From contig VAYJ01000066.1 in assembly GCA_005888465.1 (NCBI GenBank), positions 1 to 15,835 of the forward strand: a DNA stretch of 15,835 nucleotides, written 5' to 3'. This document shows positions 7,165 to 15,086 of this stretch, one piece after another. The notes under the pieces were generated by a model. It was not told the origin of the DNA. It saw nothing but the letters and a program-made list of their open reading frames with translations, and searched no databases. Each line of letters begins with the position of its first letter. The first letter of the stretch is position 1. The stretch comes from Actinomycetota bacterium (GTDB lineage Bacteria > Actinomycetota > UBA4738). The translations under genes and the position numbers were made by a program.

Positions 7165-8970
7165 GTGGGGGAGGACGCGCGACCCGACCCTGAAGTCACC
7201 GCACCTCAGGACGACGTCGAGCAGGCGCAGGTCGCCTGCGCGTGGTGCGGTCTGTTCTCTCCGCCCGGCCCCGCGTGTGAGGTCTGCGGATCCCCGCTTC
7301 CCTCCTCGGAATCCTCCCAGGCCACGTGGACACCGGCCGCCATCAAGTACATGGAAGGCGAGCCGACCACGCACACGTTCCAGGTCGTCGACCGCCCCCC
7401 GGAGATCGCGCAGCCGACGCCGATCCCGCTCGTCACCCCCATCGTCGCGCAGCCCGATTCGGGGAACGCAGCGGCGCTGGTCGAGCAAGCGGAGACATTG
7501 CTCAAGGAGACGAAGTCACTGCTGCTCGAGACGGCCTCGCTCCTGAAGGAACGCACCGACGCGACGAAGACGGCCGAGCCCGACGGCAACGGGGCGTCCG
7601 ACCATGCGGTCGAGGACCTCATGGATGCGGCCGCGCAGCTCGAGGAGCGCACCGAAGCCCTGCGGGCGGAGCCCGAGCTGCAGGACCAGGCCGTCGAGGA
7701 GCTGCCCGCGGAACCCATCGTCGAACCGGAGCCGGCCGAACCCGAGTCGGCCGAACCCGAGGAAGCGCGACCGAAGATCGCCTTCGACCTCGGATGGACC
7801 GAACCGGACCTCGAGCCAACCATCGACCTGTCGGAGCACGAGCAGCTCGATGAGCTCGATCTCGTCGACGAGGCTCCAGTCGTCGAGGAGCCCGAGGAGT
7901 CGAAAGCCCCCCGGCGCTTCCGATGGCGGGGCCGCAAGCGGGACGAGCGAGAGGAGCTCGAGGCAGACGAGCCCTCCGAACCCGAGCTCGCCGACGTCGA
8001 ACCCATGCAAGCCTTCATCGAGACGGTCGAGCCTGAGCTTGTCGTCGCGGAGCCCGAGGCCGTCGAACCCGAGGACGTCTTCGTCGAACCCGAGTTTGTC
8101 GTACCCGAATCGGTCGAGCCAGAGCCCGAGTTCGTCGAGCCCGAGCCCGAGATCATCGAGCCCGAGGTCGTCGCGCCTGAGCCCGAGATCATCGAGCCCG
8201 AGGTCGTCGCGCCTGAGCCCGAGATCGTCGAGCCTGAGCTCGTCGAACCTGAGGCCGAGGTCGAAGAGACCGCTCCACAGGAACCGCCTCCGCCTGCGAG
8301 GCGACGTCGCGACGGCCCCTCGCTGCAGAAGGCCATGGAGGCCGCCGTCGAACGTTCGTTCTTCGTCCCCACCGAACAGGAGGAGGTCGCCGAGGAACCC
8401 GAAGCTCCGGCCGAGCCACTGCCGGTCGAGGAACCGAAGGAGCGCGGCTGGCCTTGGCGCCGCCCGAAGAAGGGTCAGCAGGCGGACTCGATCGTTGGTG
8501 AGGAGCCCGAGTCCTCGCCGCTTCCCGAACCCGAACTCGTCCAGCCGGCCGCGTCGGTGACCGATCCCGTGCTCTCGTCGGTGGAACCGCCGACGGAGCC
8601 CACGGAATCGATCCCCTCACCGACCGCGGATCTGCTGGCCGAGTCCGCCCCGCCCCCTCAGGCTGCCGAGGCCACGTCGGCGCCCCCACCAGTCGCGCAG
8701 CAGCGGTTCGTCGGCTGGTCGGAGCAGCCTGATGGCGGGGCGCACCCGATGGCCATGCCGCCGCCCATCGAGGTCATCACGCCACTGCCGGTCGACGGGC
8801 CGCCGCTGTCGGCGGTCGCCCCGCCCGCCACCGAACCGGAGACGCCGGGTTCCATGGCCGGCAAGGTGCCGTGCTCCCGCTGCGGCCAGCCCTCCGAGCG
8901 CGGGCTCTGTGAGGCCTGCCTCGATGCGATCGCCGAGCTTCGGCAGCTGAGCGCGCAGTTCGGGATGTGA
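7165..8970 (+). CDS. acidic Pro/Glu/Val-rich protein with a zinc ribbon at each end, function unknown
   Basis: I do not recognise this family. The 601-aa product has a four-cysteine zinc ribbon near the N-terminus (CAWCG at 25-29 and CEVCG at 38-42). A second lies at the extreme C-terminus (CSRCG at 570-574, CEAC at 582-585), followed by a short helix to the end. Residues about 103-180 are Leu/Glu/Ala-rich and could form a coiled coil. Most of the middle, about 180-450, is highly acidic low-complexity sequence of EP, EPE and VEPE type, with two perfect copies of EPEIIEPEVVAP. Short basic islands (RRFRWRGRKR, ARRRRDGPS, GWPWRRPKK) interrupt it. The last third is Pro/Ser/Ala-rich and probably disordered. 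There is no signal peptide or membrane helix, so a cytoplasmic scaffold or binding protein is plausible. The GTG at 7165 is the only start between the divergent gene and the first ribbon, but has no Shine-Dalgarno. It heads the plus-strand operon, 49 bases before the next gene. Confidence 0.75.
   Translation: MGEDARPDPEVTAPQDDVEQAQVACAWCGLFSPPGPACEVCGSPLPSSESSQATWTPAAIKYMEGEPTTHTFQVVDRPPEIAQPTPIPLVTPIVAQPDSGNAAALVEQAETLLKETKSLLLETASLLKERTDATKTAEPDGNGASDHAVEDLMDAAAQLEERTEALRAEPELQDQAVEELPAEPIVEPEPAEPESAEPEEARPKIAFDLGWTEPDLEPTIDLSEHEQLDELDLVDEAPVVEEPEESKAPRRFRWRGRKRDEREELEADEPSEPELADVEPMQAFIETVEPELVVAEPEAVEPEDVFVEPEFVVPESVEPEPEFVEPEPEIIEPEVVAPEPEIIEPEVVAPEPEIVEPELVEPEAEVEETAPQEPPPPARRRRDGPSLQKAMEAAVERSFFVPTEQEEVAEEPEAPAEPLPVEEPKERGWPWRRPKKGQQADSIVGEEPESSPLPEPELVQPAASVTDPVLSSVEPPTEPTESIPSPTADLLAESAPPPQAAEATSAPPPVAQQRFVGWSEQPDGGAHPMAMPPPIEVITPLPVDGPPLSAVAPPATEPETPGSMAGKVPCSRCGQPSERGLCEACLDAIAELRQLSAQFGM
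8143..8250 (+). repeat. 36-bp in-frame tandem repeat
   Basis: Two identical 36-bp units (8143-8178 and 8179-8214) each encode EPEIIEPEVVAP. They are followed by a diverged third copy (8215-8250) encoding EPEIVEPELVEP and preceded by looser EPE-type sequence. The unit is a whole number of codons, so gain or loss of copies keeps the frame. Perfect identity at DNA level suggests a recent duplication. Confidence 0.85.
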
Positions 8971-9006
8971 CGCTCCGGCGGTTGTCGGAGAATGCCAGTC
9001 GACCGC

Positions 9007-9013
9007 GAGGAGG
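9007..9013 (+). promoter_or_regulatory. strong ribosome binding site of the DUF6457-like gene
   Basis: GAGGAGG sits six bases before the ATG at 9020. It is the clearest Shine-Dalgarno sequence in the plus-strand operon and fixes the start of that gene. Confidence 0.75.
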
Positions 9014-9019
9014 CACGTC

Positions 9020-9271
9020 ATGGACGACTGGCTGGACGACTTCGCTCGGGCGCTCGGCGAAAGGCCGCTCGAGCGCGAGGAGATGGGCGCGGTGCTCGGC
9101 CTCGCCCGAGACGTGGCGCACGGCGTCGAGCGCCGGCTCGCGCCGCTCGCGTCCTTCGTCGCGGGGATGCACGTGCAGCGCCGCGTGGCCGAAGGGACCG
9201 CCGTGCCCGACGCGGTGCAGGAGATCCGGGCGGCCGCCCGCGCGCTGATCCCGGAGCCTCCCCTCGCGTGA
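9020..9271 (+). CDS. small DUF6457-like protein, probably linked to molybdenum cofactor genes
   Basis: An 83-aa, mostly helical soluble protein. The pattern MDDWLDDFARALG, then VLGLARDVAHGVERRLAPLASFVAGM, matches what I remember of the actinobacterial DUF6457 family, a short domain found alone next to fdhD or fused to MobA-type molybdopterin guanylyltransferases. No catalytic residues or membrane helices are seen and the molecular role is not known. The start is secure because of the strong Shine-Dalgarno at 9007-9013. Its TGA overlaps the GTG of the folate cyclo-ligase gene (GTGA), and fdhD follows as the second gene downstream, which supports the link to molybdenum cofactor maturation. The family name is from memory and not checked. 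Confidence 0.8.
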   Translation: MDDWLDDFARALGERPLEREEMGAVLGLARDVAHGVERRLAPLASFVAGMHVQRRVAEGTAVPDAVQEIRAAARALIPEPPLA

Positions 9272-9864
9272 GCGATCGCGCGGGCCTGCGCGCCGCAAAG
9301 CAGGCGATGCGCGACCGGATGCGGGAGCTGCGCGGCGCCATCCCTCCGGAAGAGCGCCGCTCGCTCGCCAAGCAGATCGAGGAACGTCTCTTCGCGCTTC
9401 TGGCCATGCGGGACGCGGAGACGGTGATGCTCTTCTCGTCGTTCGGAACCGAGGTGCCGACCCAGGGGATGATCGAACGAGCGTGGGATGCCGGCCAGCG
9501 GGTGACGCTGCCCATGCTGCGCCAAGGTGCGATCCATGTGGCCGCCGTGCGTCGGGGACAGGCGCTCCGGACCACGAGTTACGGGCCGATGGAGCCTCTT
9601 GACGACGAGCCCGTGTCGGCGGAGGAGATCGACGTCGTGGTGGCTCCAGGGCTCGCGTTCGATCGAAGCGCCAATCGCCTGGGGTACGGCGGGGGGCATT
9701 ACGACCGCTTGCTGGGGCACCTGCAGCCGGGCGCCCAGGCGATCGGGATCGGATTCCAGATGCAGCTCGTCGACGCCGTGCCCCACGGCAGATCGGACCG
9801 GCCGCTCGACGCCGTCGTCACCGATCGCGAGGTGGTGATCGGCCCTCCGGCCCCGGGCCGATAA
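9268..9864 (+). CDS. 5-formyltetrahydrofolate cyclo-ligase
   Basis: This enzyme (MTHFS, EC 6.3.3.2) converts 5-formyltetrahydrofolate to 5,10-methenyltetrahydrofolate with ATP, returning a storage or inhibitory folate to the one-carbon pool in the cytoplasm. The 198-aa product has the usual length. A basic N-terminal helix (RAAKQAMRDRMRELRGAIP) is followed by MLFSSFGTEVPT (about 54-65). The family signature is PGLAFDRSANRLGYGGG and HYDRLL (127-149). The frame is open farther upstream, but that part is an arginine-rich shadow of the previous gene. The GTG at 9268 overlaps the preceding stop and gives the family length. Its TAA overlaps the fdhD ATG by one base. All recognisable motifs are intact. 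Confidence 0.93.
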   Translation: MSDRAGLRAAKQAMRDRMRELRGAIPPEERRSLAKQIEERLFALLAMRDAETVMLFSSFGTEVPTQGMIERAWDAGQRVTLPMLRQGAIHVAAVRRGQALRTTSYGPMEPLDDEPVSAEEIDVVVAPGLAFDRSANRLGYGGGHYDRLLGHLQPGAQAIGIGFQMQLVDAVPHGRSDRPLDAVVTDREVVIGPPAPGR

Positions 9865-10745
9865 TGGGCTGGATGATCGAATCGGGACCGCCCCTTCGCC
9901 GCACCATGACCGGCGTTCGCGTGCGAACCGTTCGCGACGGCGCACCGGTGATCCGGCCCGACCGTCTGGCCACCGAGGAGCCGATGGAGATCCGCGCCGG
10001 CGGCCCGGGCCAGGAACCGATCAGCGTCTCGGTGACGATGCGCACGCCGGGGGCGGACTTCGACCTCGCGGTCGGGTTCCTCTTCACGGAGGGGCTCATC
10101 CGCTCACGCGAGGAGATCGCCGAGGTGAACTACTGCGAGCTCCCCGACGACGAGCAGCAGTACAACGTCGTCACGGTGCGGCTCGGGCACCCGTTCGAGG
10201 CGATGAGCGCCCAGCGGAACTTCTACGCGACCTCCAGCTGCGGGGTCTGCGGGAAGGCGTCGCTCGACCAGGTGCGCGTGAGCTGCGCGCCGGTCGCTGC
10301 GGGACCGACGGTGGATCGCTCCACGATCCTCGGGCTGCCACAGACGCTCCGCGAACAGCAGCGGATCTTCTCCGAGACAGGCGGCCTGCACGCGGCGGGC
10401 CTGTTCGACGCCGAGGGGAGGCTGTGGTCGTCGCGAGAGGACATCGGCCGGCACAACGCCGTGGACAAGCTGATCGGGGCGGCGATGCGCGCGGGCGAGG
10501 TGCCGTTGTCCGAACGCGTGTTGCTCGTCTCCGGCCGCGCGGGCTTCGAGATCGTGCAGAAGGCCGCCGTGGGCGGCATCCCGATCGTGTGCGCCGTGTC
10601 GGCGCCGTCGAGCCTCGCCGTGCAGGCGGGCGACGAGCTCGGTCTCACGGTCGTAGGCTTCCTCCGCCCCGACGGCTTCAACGTCTACACGCACCCCGAG
10701 CGCATCGCCGGCATGGGCGCATCGAACGGCCCCGAGCGCCCGTGA
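9864..10745 (+). CDS. fdhD: FdhD, sulfurtransferase for formate dehydrogenase molybdenum cofactor
   Basis: FdhD takes sulfur from a cysteine desulfurase and passes it to the molybdenum bis-guanine dinucleotide cofactor, which formate dehydrogenase requires to be active. The 293-aa product carries the sulfur-relay motif CGVCGK (C126, C129). Typical segments are RPDRLATEEPMEIR, MRTPGADFDLAVGFLFTEGLI (about 59-79), FSETGGLHAAGLF, EDIGRHNAVDKLIG, LLVSGRAGFEIVQKA and GIPIVCAVSAPSSLA. The ATG at 9864 overlaps the preceding stop; in-frame ATGs at 9873 and 9906 (MTGVRVRTVRDG) are also possible, and the last fits other FdhD N-termini best. No formate dehydrogenase gene lies in the window; the only molybdenum enzyme here is the divergent hydroxylase. 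Its stop overlaps the next gene as GTGA. Confidence 0.95.
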   Translation: MGWMIESGPPLRRTMTGVRVRTVRDGAPVIRPDRLATEEPMEIRAGGPGQEPISVSVTMRTPGADFDLAVGFLFTEGLIRSREEIAEVNYCELPDDEQQYNVVTVRLGHPFEAMSAQRNFYATSSCGVCGKASLDQVRVSCAPVAAGPTVDRSTILGLPQTLREQQRIFSETGGLHAAGLFDAEGRLWSSREDIGRHNAVDKLIGAAMRAGEVPLSERVLLVSGRAGFEIVQKAAVGGIPIVCAVSAPSSLAVQAGDELGLTVVGFLRPDGFNVYTHPERIAGMGASNGPERP

Positions 10746-11863
10746 ACAGCAGCTGGCGGCTGGGACGCATCGCGGGCGTGGAGGTCCGCGTGGACCCCTC
10801 GTGGGTCGTTGCCATGGCGCTCTTCACCGTGATCTTCTGGAACCGGTTCGCCGACCCGATCCAGTTCCCGGGCCTGGCCGGCGGGACCGCCCTCCTGCTC
10901 GCCGTGGTGACGTCGTGCCTCTTCTTCGGATCGGTGCTGGCGCACGAGCTCGCGCACGCGACGATGTCGAAGGCACGCCGCATCCCGGTCCGCGACATCA
11001 CGCTCTTCATGTTCGGCGGCGCCACGTCGGCGGAGATCGAGTCGCGCGGGCCCGCGGACGAGTTCCTGGTGACCGTCGTGGGACCGCTCACGAGCCTCGC
11101 GATCGGAGCGGTCTTCCTGCTGGGCCACGTGCTCGGAAGGGACAGCCTCCCGCGACCCATCTGGCTCGGCGTGTTCGGGATCATGGCCTACGCGAACGTC
11201 CTGATCGGGCTGTTCAACCTGCTGCCCGGCTTTCCGCTGGACGGAGGGCGGCTCCTGCGGTCGGCCCTGTGGCGGGCGACGAGGAGCCTCGAACGAGCGA
11301 CTCGCATCGCCGCTCGGGTCGGGCAGGTGGTCGCGCTCTTGATCGTGGCTGGTGGCGTCTGGCTAGGGATCCGGGACGGCAACCTCCTGGACGGCCTGTG
11401 GCCCGCGCTGGTTGGCTCGTTCCTGTTCCGAGCCGCAGGGGCGACGCTCGCGTCGGCGCAGCGACAGCGCCTGCTGGAGTCGGCGACCGCCCGGCAGGTC
11501 ATGTCGAGCCCGCCGCCGACCATCGCCGGCGACCTGTCGCTCGGGACCGCGATCGAGCGCTACCTCCGAGGCCACGAGGGCGAGGCGTTCCCCGTGATGA
11601 CGGCGGACCGGGGCGTCGCGGGCTTCGTCTCGCTTCGCACGGCGCTTCGGGTCCCGCCCGACCAACCCGTGGTAGCCGCCATGGTGGGACTGGAGGGGGT
11701 GACGGTGGCCGGCCCGGAGGACCGGATGACCGACGTCGTCGCCGGCATGGGCGCCGGCCCTCGGCGAACGGTCCTGGTCGTCGACGCGGGAAGGCTCGTC
11801 GGGGTGATCGAGCCAGAGGACCTGGCCCGGTACCTCAGGCGCGGGGCTCCTGTGCGGCCATGA
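10742..11863 (+). CDS. site-2 protease family (M50) intramembrane metalloprotease with two CBS domains
   Basis: A 373-aa membrane protein of the M50B type with C-terminal CBS domains, resembling Mycobacterium Rip3-type proteins. The zinc site is HELAH (H68, E69, H72) in VLAHELAHATMSKARRIPV. The third ligand is in NLLPGFPLDGGR (159-170, D167). FMFGGATS lies at about 89-96. About six hydrophobic segments precede the CBS pair (about residues 235-370), with ARQVMSSPPPTI opening the first and GRLVGVIEPEDLARYLRR closing the second. Such proteases cut membrane-embedded substrates, often anti-sigma factors, and CBS domains usually sense adenosyl ligands; the substrate here is unknown. The GTG at 10742 overlaps the fdhD stop. 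The 3' end overlaps the convergent helicase gene by 29 bases. Confidence 0.93.
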   Translation: MNSSWRLGRIAGVEVRVDPSWVVAMALFTVIFWNRFADPIQFPGLAGGTALLLAVVTSCLFFGSVLAHELAHATMSKARRIPVRDITLFMFGGATSAEIESRGPADEFLVTVVGPLTSLAIGAVFLLGHVLGRDSLPRPIWLGVFGIMAYANVLIGLFNLLPGFPLDGGRLLRSALWRATRSLERATRIAARVGQVVALLIVAGGVWLGIRDGNLLDGLWPALVGSFLFRAAGATLASAQRQRLLESATARQVMSSPPPTIAGDLSLGTAIERYLRGHEGEAFPVMTADRGVAGFVSLRTALRVPPDQPVVAAMVGLEGVTVAGPEDRMTDVVAGMGAGPRRTVLVVDAGRLVGVIEPEDLARYLRRGAPVRP

Positions 11864-14800
11864 ACGCCCGACCCGCGTCGCAGAAGCTCAGGAAGTCGCA
11901 GTGCCGGCACTGCGGCCCGGACTCGGGATCGAATCGCCCATCGCGGATGCCTTGCAGCCACGCGCGGACGCGCTCACGCATCTCGCCCGGCGGGTCCGCG
12001 ACGCGGGAGACCTCCTCTCCGGCATCGACGTAGAAGTAGGTGAGCCGGACGTCTTCGGCGCGCTTGCCGAACACCTCGGTGCACGCGAGCGCGTACAGGT
12101 CGAGCTGCAGGCCGGCGAAGACATCGTCGGCGGCCGGCATCCGGCCGGTCTTGTAGTCGACCACCTCCCAGGGCCCGCCTGGCTCGCCGAAGATCGCGTC
12201 GATCCGGCCCTTCACCACGACGCCGTCCAGATACAGCAGGAACTGGCGTTCGGCGTAGAGGGGCACGATCTGCGCGAACCGGCTCGCGAGGAAGTTTCGC
12301 TGCAGCCGTTCCACCTTCCCCGGCTGGCCCACGAGCTCCTCGGCCGTGAGGTCGGGGGCTTCCTCGAGCTCCAGGAGCGACGCCTGGCCGCTCCCCTTCC
12401 GCTCGATCCACGCATGGACCTGCGTCCCGATCCTGGCCGCGGGGCCGGAGAACCTCGGGAGCGGTCGAACGGCCGCCCAGTAGAACCGCTTCGGGCACGT
12501 CGCGTAGTCGATGAGCCCCGCGACCGAGACGGTGCTGGGGACGGCCGGACGATCGCGGCGCATGCGGTCCTCGCGTTCCATCAGCTGCGCCGCAACCGTA
12601 CGACGTTCCTCGGCCTGCGACGCGAAGTCGAGCTGCTCCGCCGGGTCGAGCGCCGACACGGCAGCAGCGACCGTGCCTCCGTTCGCGGCTTCGGCCGCCG
12701 CCGCGGCCCGCCATCCGTTTGGGAACAAGGGGTCCCCCTCGTCACGAAGCGCGCGCCCCGGCCAGTCGCGAACGAACCGCTCGCGGTAGCCCAGGAGCGG
12801 GTTCGTCTGCGGCGACCCGGCGTCGGGGCCGACCTCCGCCCGGCCCGTCTCGGTTCCCCAGGCCGCGAGCTCGTCGAGGAACGGGCTCGGCTTCTTCGGG
12901 CTCAGGCCCTCGCCGTACCAGTGGGCACCCGTCACGCACAGGCGCCTGCGCGCACGGGTGAGGCCGACGTAGGCGGTCCGCCGCTCCTCCAGCTCCTCTT
13001 GCTTGCGCAGCGACAGCCAGAACTGCCGGAAGTTCCCCCGGAACGTCGGAAGGATCCGGCGATCGCCTCGCAGCTCGAAGTCGAGGGAATAGCCACGCTC
13101 GGCGGGGTTCTGCTGCACCTGCAGGTCGGGGAGCAGGTCGGTCGCGAGCCCGGGCACGAACACGGTGTCGAACTCGAGGCCCTTCGCCTGGTGGATCGTC
13201 ATCACCTTTACGGAGTCCTCGGCCGATGGCTGGACGGGAGCCCACTCCTCACGATCGAGCGACTCCATGACGGACACGTAGTCGAGGAACGACCGAAGCG
13301 TCAGCTCCCCTTCGAGCGGCGCGAACGCGTGGACTTCGGCGAGGAACGCGGCGAGGTTTCGTCGCGTCGCGCGCGCCCTTTCCGCGTCGGGGCTCGCGTC
13401 CAGCTCCGCCAGCAATCCGGTCGTTCGCATGACCTCGGCAAGGAACTCGCCGAGCGGCTTCGCCGCGCGACCGCGCAGACGCGCGAGCTCGTCCCGACAC
13501 TCGGTGAGCCTCGAACGGCCTTCGTCGGAGAGTGCCGTCACCCCGTCCAGGTGTTCGAGCGCCTCAGCGAACAGGAACGGCGCCCGGTCGCGATCGTCGT
13601 CCTCGTCCGGACCGCGTTTGTTGCGGTGCCTGGCCCACGACGCCACACGCGCAAGGTCGTTGGGGCCGACCCGGTAGCGCGGGCCCAGGAGGATCCGGGC
13701 GATGCTCACGCTCGCGAACGGGTCGGCGACCGCCTTCGCGTAACTCAGCACCTCGACGACCTCGGGCATCTTCAACAGTCCCGCCAGGCCGACGATCTCG
13801 ACGGGGATCCCGAGCTCGCCGAATGCCTCCTGCAGCGACACGAAGAGCCGGCTCTTGCGGGCCAGCACCGCGAAGCTCGACCACGGGTTGGCCGCGGGGT
13901 CCTCCTCATGCAGCGTGGCGGCGCGCGCGGCGATCCACCGCGCCTCGGTCCATTCGTCGGCGAACCGGCGCACCTCGACCAGCCCCTCGCCGTTCGCCGC
14001 CCAGGGCGCGAGCGTCTTGTCGGGGTCCGGGCGCTGCGCCGACGGGATCGGCGCGATCACCGTGTCGGCGGCGGCCAGGATGCTCGCGCCCGAACGGAAG
14101 TTGGTGTACAGGGGCAGCTTGCGCGCGGCCGACCCGTCCGCGCGGCGGAACTGCTCCTGGAACTCGAGCAGGTTGAAGAGGCTCGCGCCGCGCCACGCGT
14201 AGATGCTCTGGTCCGGGTCACCCACGGCGGTCACCGGGAAGCCGTCTCCGAAGGCGCCGGCGATCAGGTCCGCCTGCGCGACGTTCGTGTCCTGGTACTC
14301 GTCGAGCACGACCGCACCGAAGTGCGCGCGATACTCCCGAACGACCTCGGGGTGGCCCTCGATGACGTTGAGCGCGAGCGTGATCTGGTCGCCGAAGTCG
14401 ATGACGCCGAGCTCCCGCTTCCGCTCCCGGAACCGCTCCACCGCCCGCGCGAGCTCCACCCGCTCGAGCGCGGAGCGATACGCCGCCTCCCCGCGATGCT
14501 TGCTGAGCTCGGGGAGACGCGCCTCGCAGAACGCGATCACATCGGCTGGCTCGCGGCGGTGGTTCGCGAGCTGGTCCGCGAGGGACAGGATCTTGACGAT
14601 GACCGACGGCTGCCACTCCGCCGGCACGTGCTCGAACGCGATCTCGTCGAGCACCTGCCCGCAGAGCTCCGAACGCTGCGCCGGCGTGAGCACGCGTTGC
14701 CCCGGTTCGATCCCGGCGAGGAGGCCGTACCGGTCGAGCACGTGCTGCGCGAACCCGTGGTAGTTGAGGACGGTCGGCTCCTCGCCTTCGGGGAGCTCGA

Positions 14801-15086
14801 TCGTGGCGAGGGCGCGTCGGATCGTGAGGGTGAGGTGTTCGGTCGCCTTGTTGGTGAACGTCAGACACAGGACGTCGCCGGGGAACACGCCCACGTGCTC
14901 GGCGTGGATGCGTCCCGACGCCACGAGCGCGAGGTACACGACGCGAGCCGCGATCACGGAGGTCTTGCCTGACCCCGCGCCGGCAACGACCACGTAGGGC
15001 TCGAGCGGCATCGAGATGGCCGCCCACTGCTCGGGGGTGGGCTCGGCGCCCATAGCCGCGAGGATCGACTCGGGGACGGCCGTCAT
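11835..15086 (-). CDS. UvrD-family ATP-dependent helicase/nuclease, AdnB-like
   Basis: A 1083-aa motor-nuclease for processing DNA double-strand ends. Superfamily 1A helicase motifs in order: the Q motif PTPEQWAAI (16-24), Walker A AGAGSGKT (35-42), CLTFTNKA (74-81), Walker B VVLDEYQDT (259-267), VGDPDQSIYAWRG (288-300), LYTNFRSG (326-333), VMTIHQAKGLEFD (628-640) and AYVGLTRARRRL (705-716). A PD-(D/E)XK nuclease of the iron-staple type follows: C864 in YATCPKRFYW, H891 in GTQVHAWIE, D963, D977 and K979 in VVDYKTGR, and C1060, C1063 and C1069 in CRHCDFLSFC. Both activities look intact. Size, order and partner gene match actinobacterial AdnB; AddA is the alternative. The ATG at 15086 has GGAGAAGG just upstream and overlaps the preceding stop (ATGA). 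Confidence 0.93.
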   Translation of the reverse strand: MTAVPESILAAMGAEPTPEQWAAISMPLEPYVVVAGAGSGKTSVIAARVVYLALVASGRIHAEHVGVFPGDVLCLTFTNKATEHLTLTIRRALATIELPEGEEPTVLNYHGFAQHVLDRYGLLAGIEPGQRVLTPAQRSELCGQVLDEIAFEHVPAEWQPSVIVKILSLADQLANHRREPADVIAFCEARLPELSKHRGEAAYRSALERVELARAVERFRERKRELGVIDFGDQITLALNVIEGHPEVVREYRAHFGAVVLDEYQDTNVAQADLIAGAFGDGFPVTAVGDPDQSIYAWRGASLFNLLEFQEQFRRADGSAARKLPLYTNFRSGASILAAADTVIAPIPSAQRPDPDKTLAPWAANGEGLVEVRRFADEWTEARWIAARAATLHEEDPAANPWSSFAVLARKSRLFVSLQEAFGELGIPVEIVGLAGLLKMPEVVEVLSYAKAVADPFASVSIARILLGPRYRVGPNDLARVASWARHRNKRGPDEDDDRDRAPFLFAEALEHLDGVTALSDEGRSRLTECRDELARLRGRAAKPLGEFLAEVMRTTGLLAELDASPDAERARATRRNLAAFLAEVHAFAPLEGELTLRSFLDYVSVMESLDREEWAPVQPSAEDSVKVMTIHQAKGLEFDTVFVPGLATDLLPDLQVQQNPAERGYSLDFELRGDRRILPTFRGNFRQFWLSLRKQEELEERRTAYVGLTRARRRLCVTGAHWYGEGLSPKKPSPFLDELAAWGTETGRAEVGPDAGSPQTNPLLGYRERFVRDWPGRALRDEGDPLFPNGWRAAAAAEAANGGTVAAAVSALDPAEQLDFASQAEERRTVAAQLMEREDRMRRDRPAVPSTVSVAGLIDYATCPKRFYWAAVRPLPRFSGPAARIGTQVHAWIERKGSGQASLLELEEAPDLTAEELVGQPGKVERLQRNFLASRFAQIVPLYAERQFLLYLDGVVVKGRIDAIFGEPGGPWEVVDYKTGRMPAADDVFAGLQLDLYALACTEVFGKRAEDVRLTYFYVDAGEEVSRVADPPGEMRERVRAWLQGIRDGRFDPESGPQCRHCDFLSFCDAGRAFMAAQEPRA

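Noticed and set aside
8143..8250. Repeat as a possible CRISPR array
   Set aside because: The units are contiguous with no spacers and are in frame inside a protein-coding gene.
7206..8372. A 388-codon Ser/Gly-rich minus-strand frame opposite the acidic protein
   Set aside because: It is the mirror of the EP repeat region (SGS and TTSGS runs). The plus-strand frame has two clean zinc ribbons and sits in an operon, so the minus frame is a composition artefact. The repetitive composition leaves a little doubt.
8992..9267. Longer N-terminus for the folate cyclo-ligase
   Set aside because: The extra 92 residues are an Arg/Ala-rich shadow of the DUF6457-like gene. The GTG at 9268 gives the family length and the usual overlap.
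11901..14972. A 1023-codon open frame on the plus strand opposite the AdnB-like gene
   Set aside because: It is antisense to a gene with complete helicase and nuclease motifs, is extremely rich in Arg, Glu and Val, and shows no domain. Long antisense frames are expected in GC-rich coding DNA.
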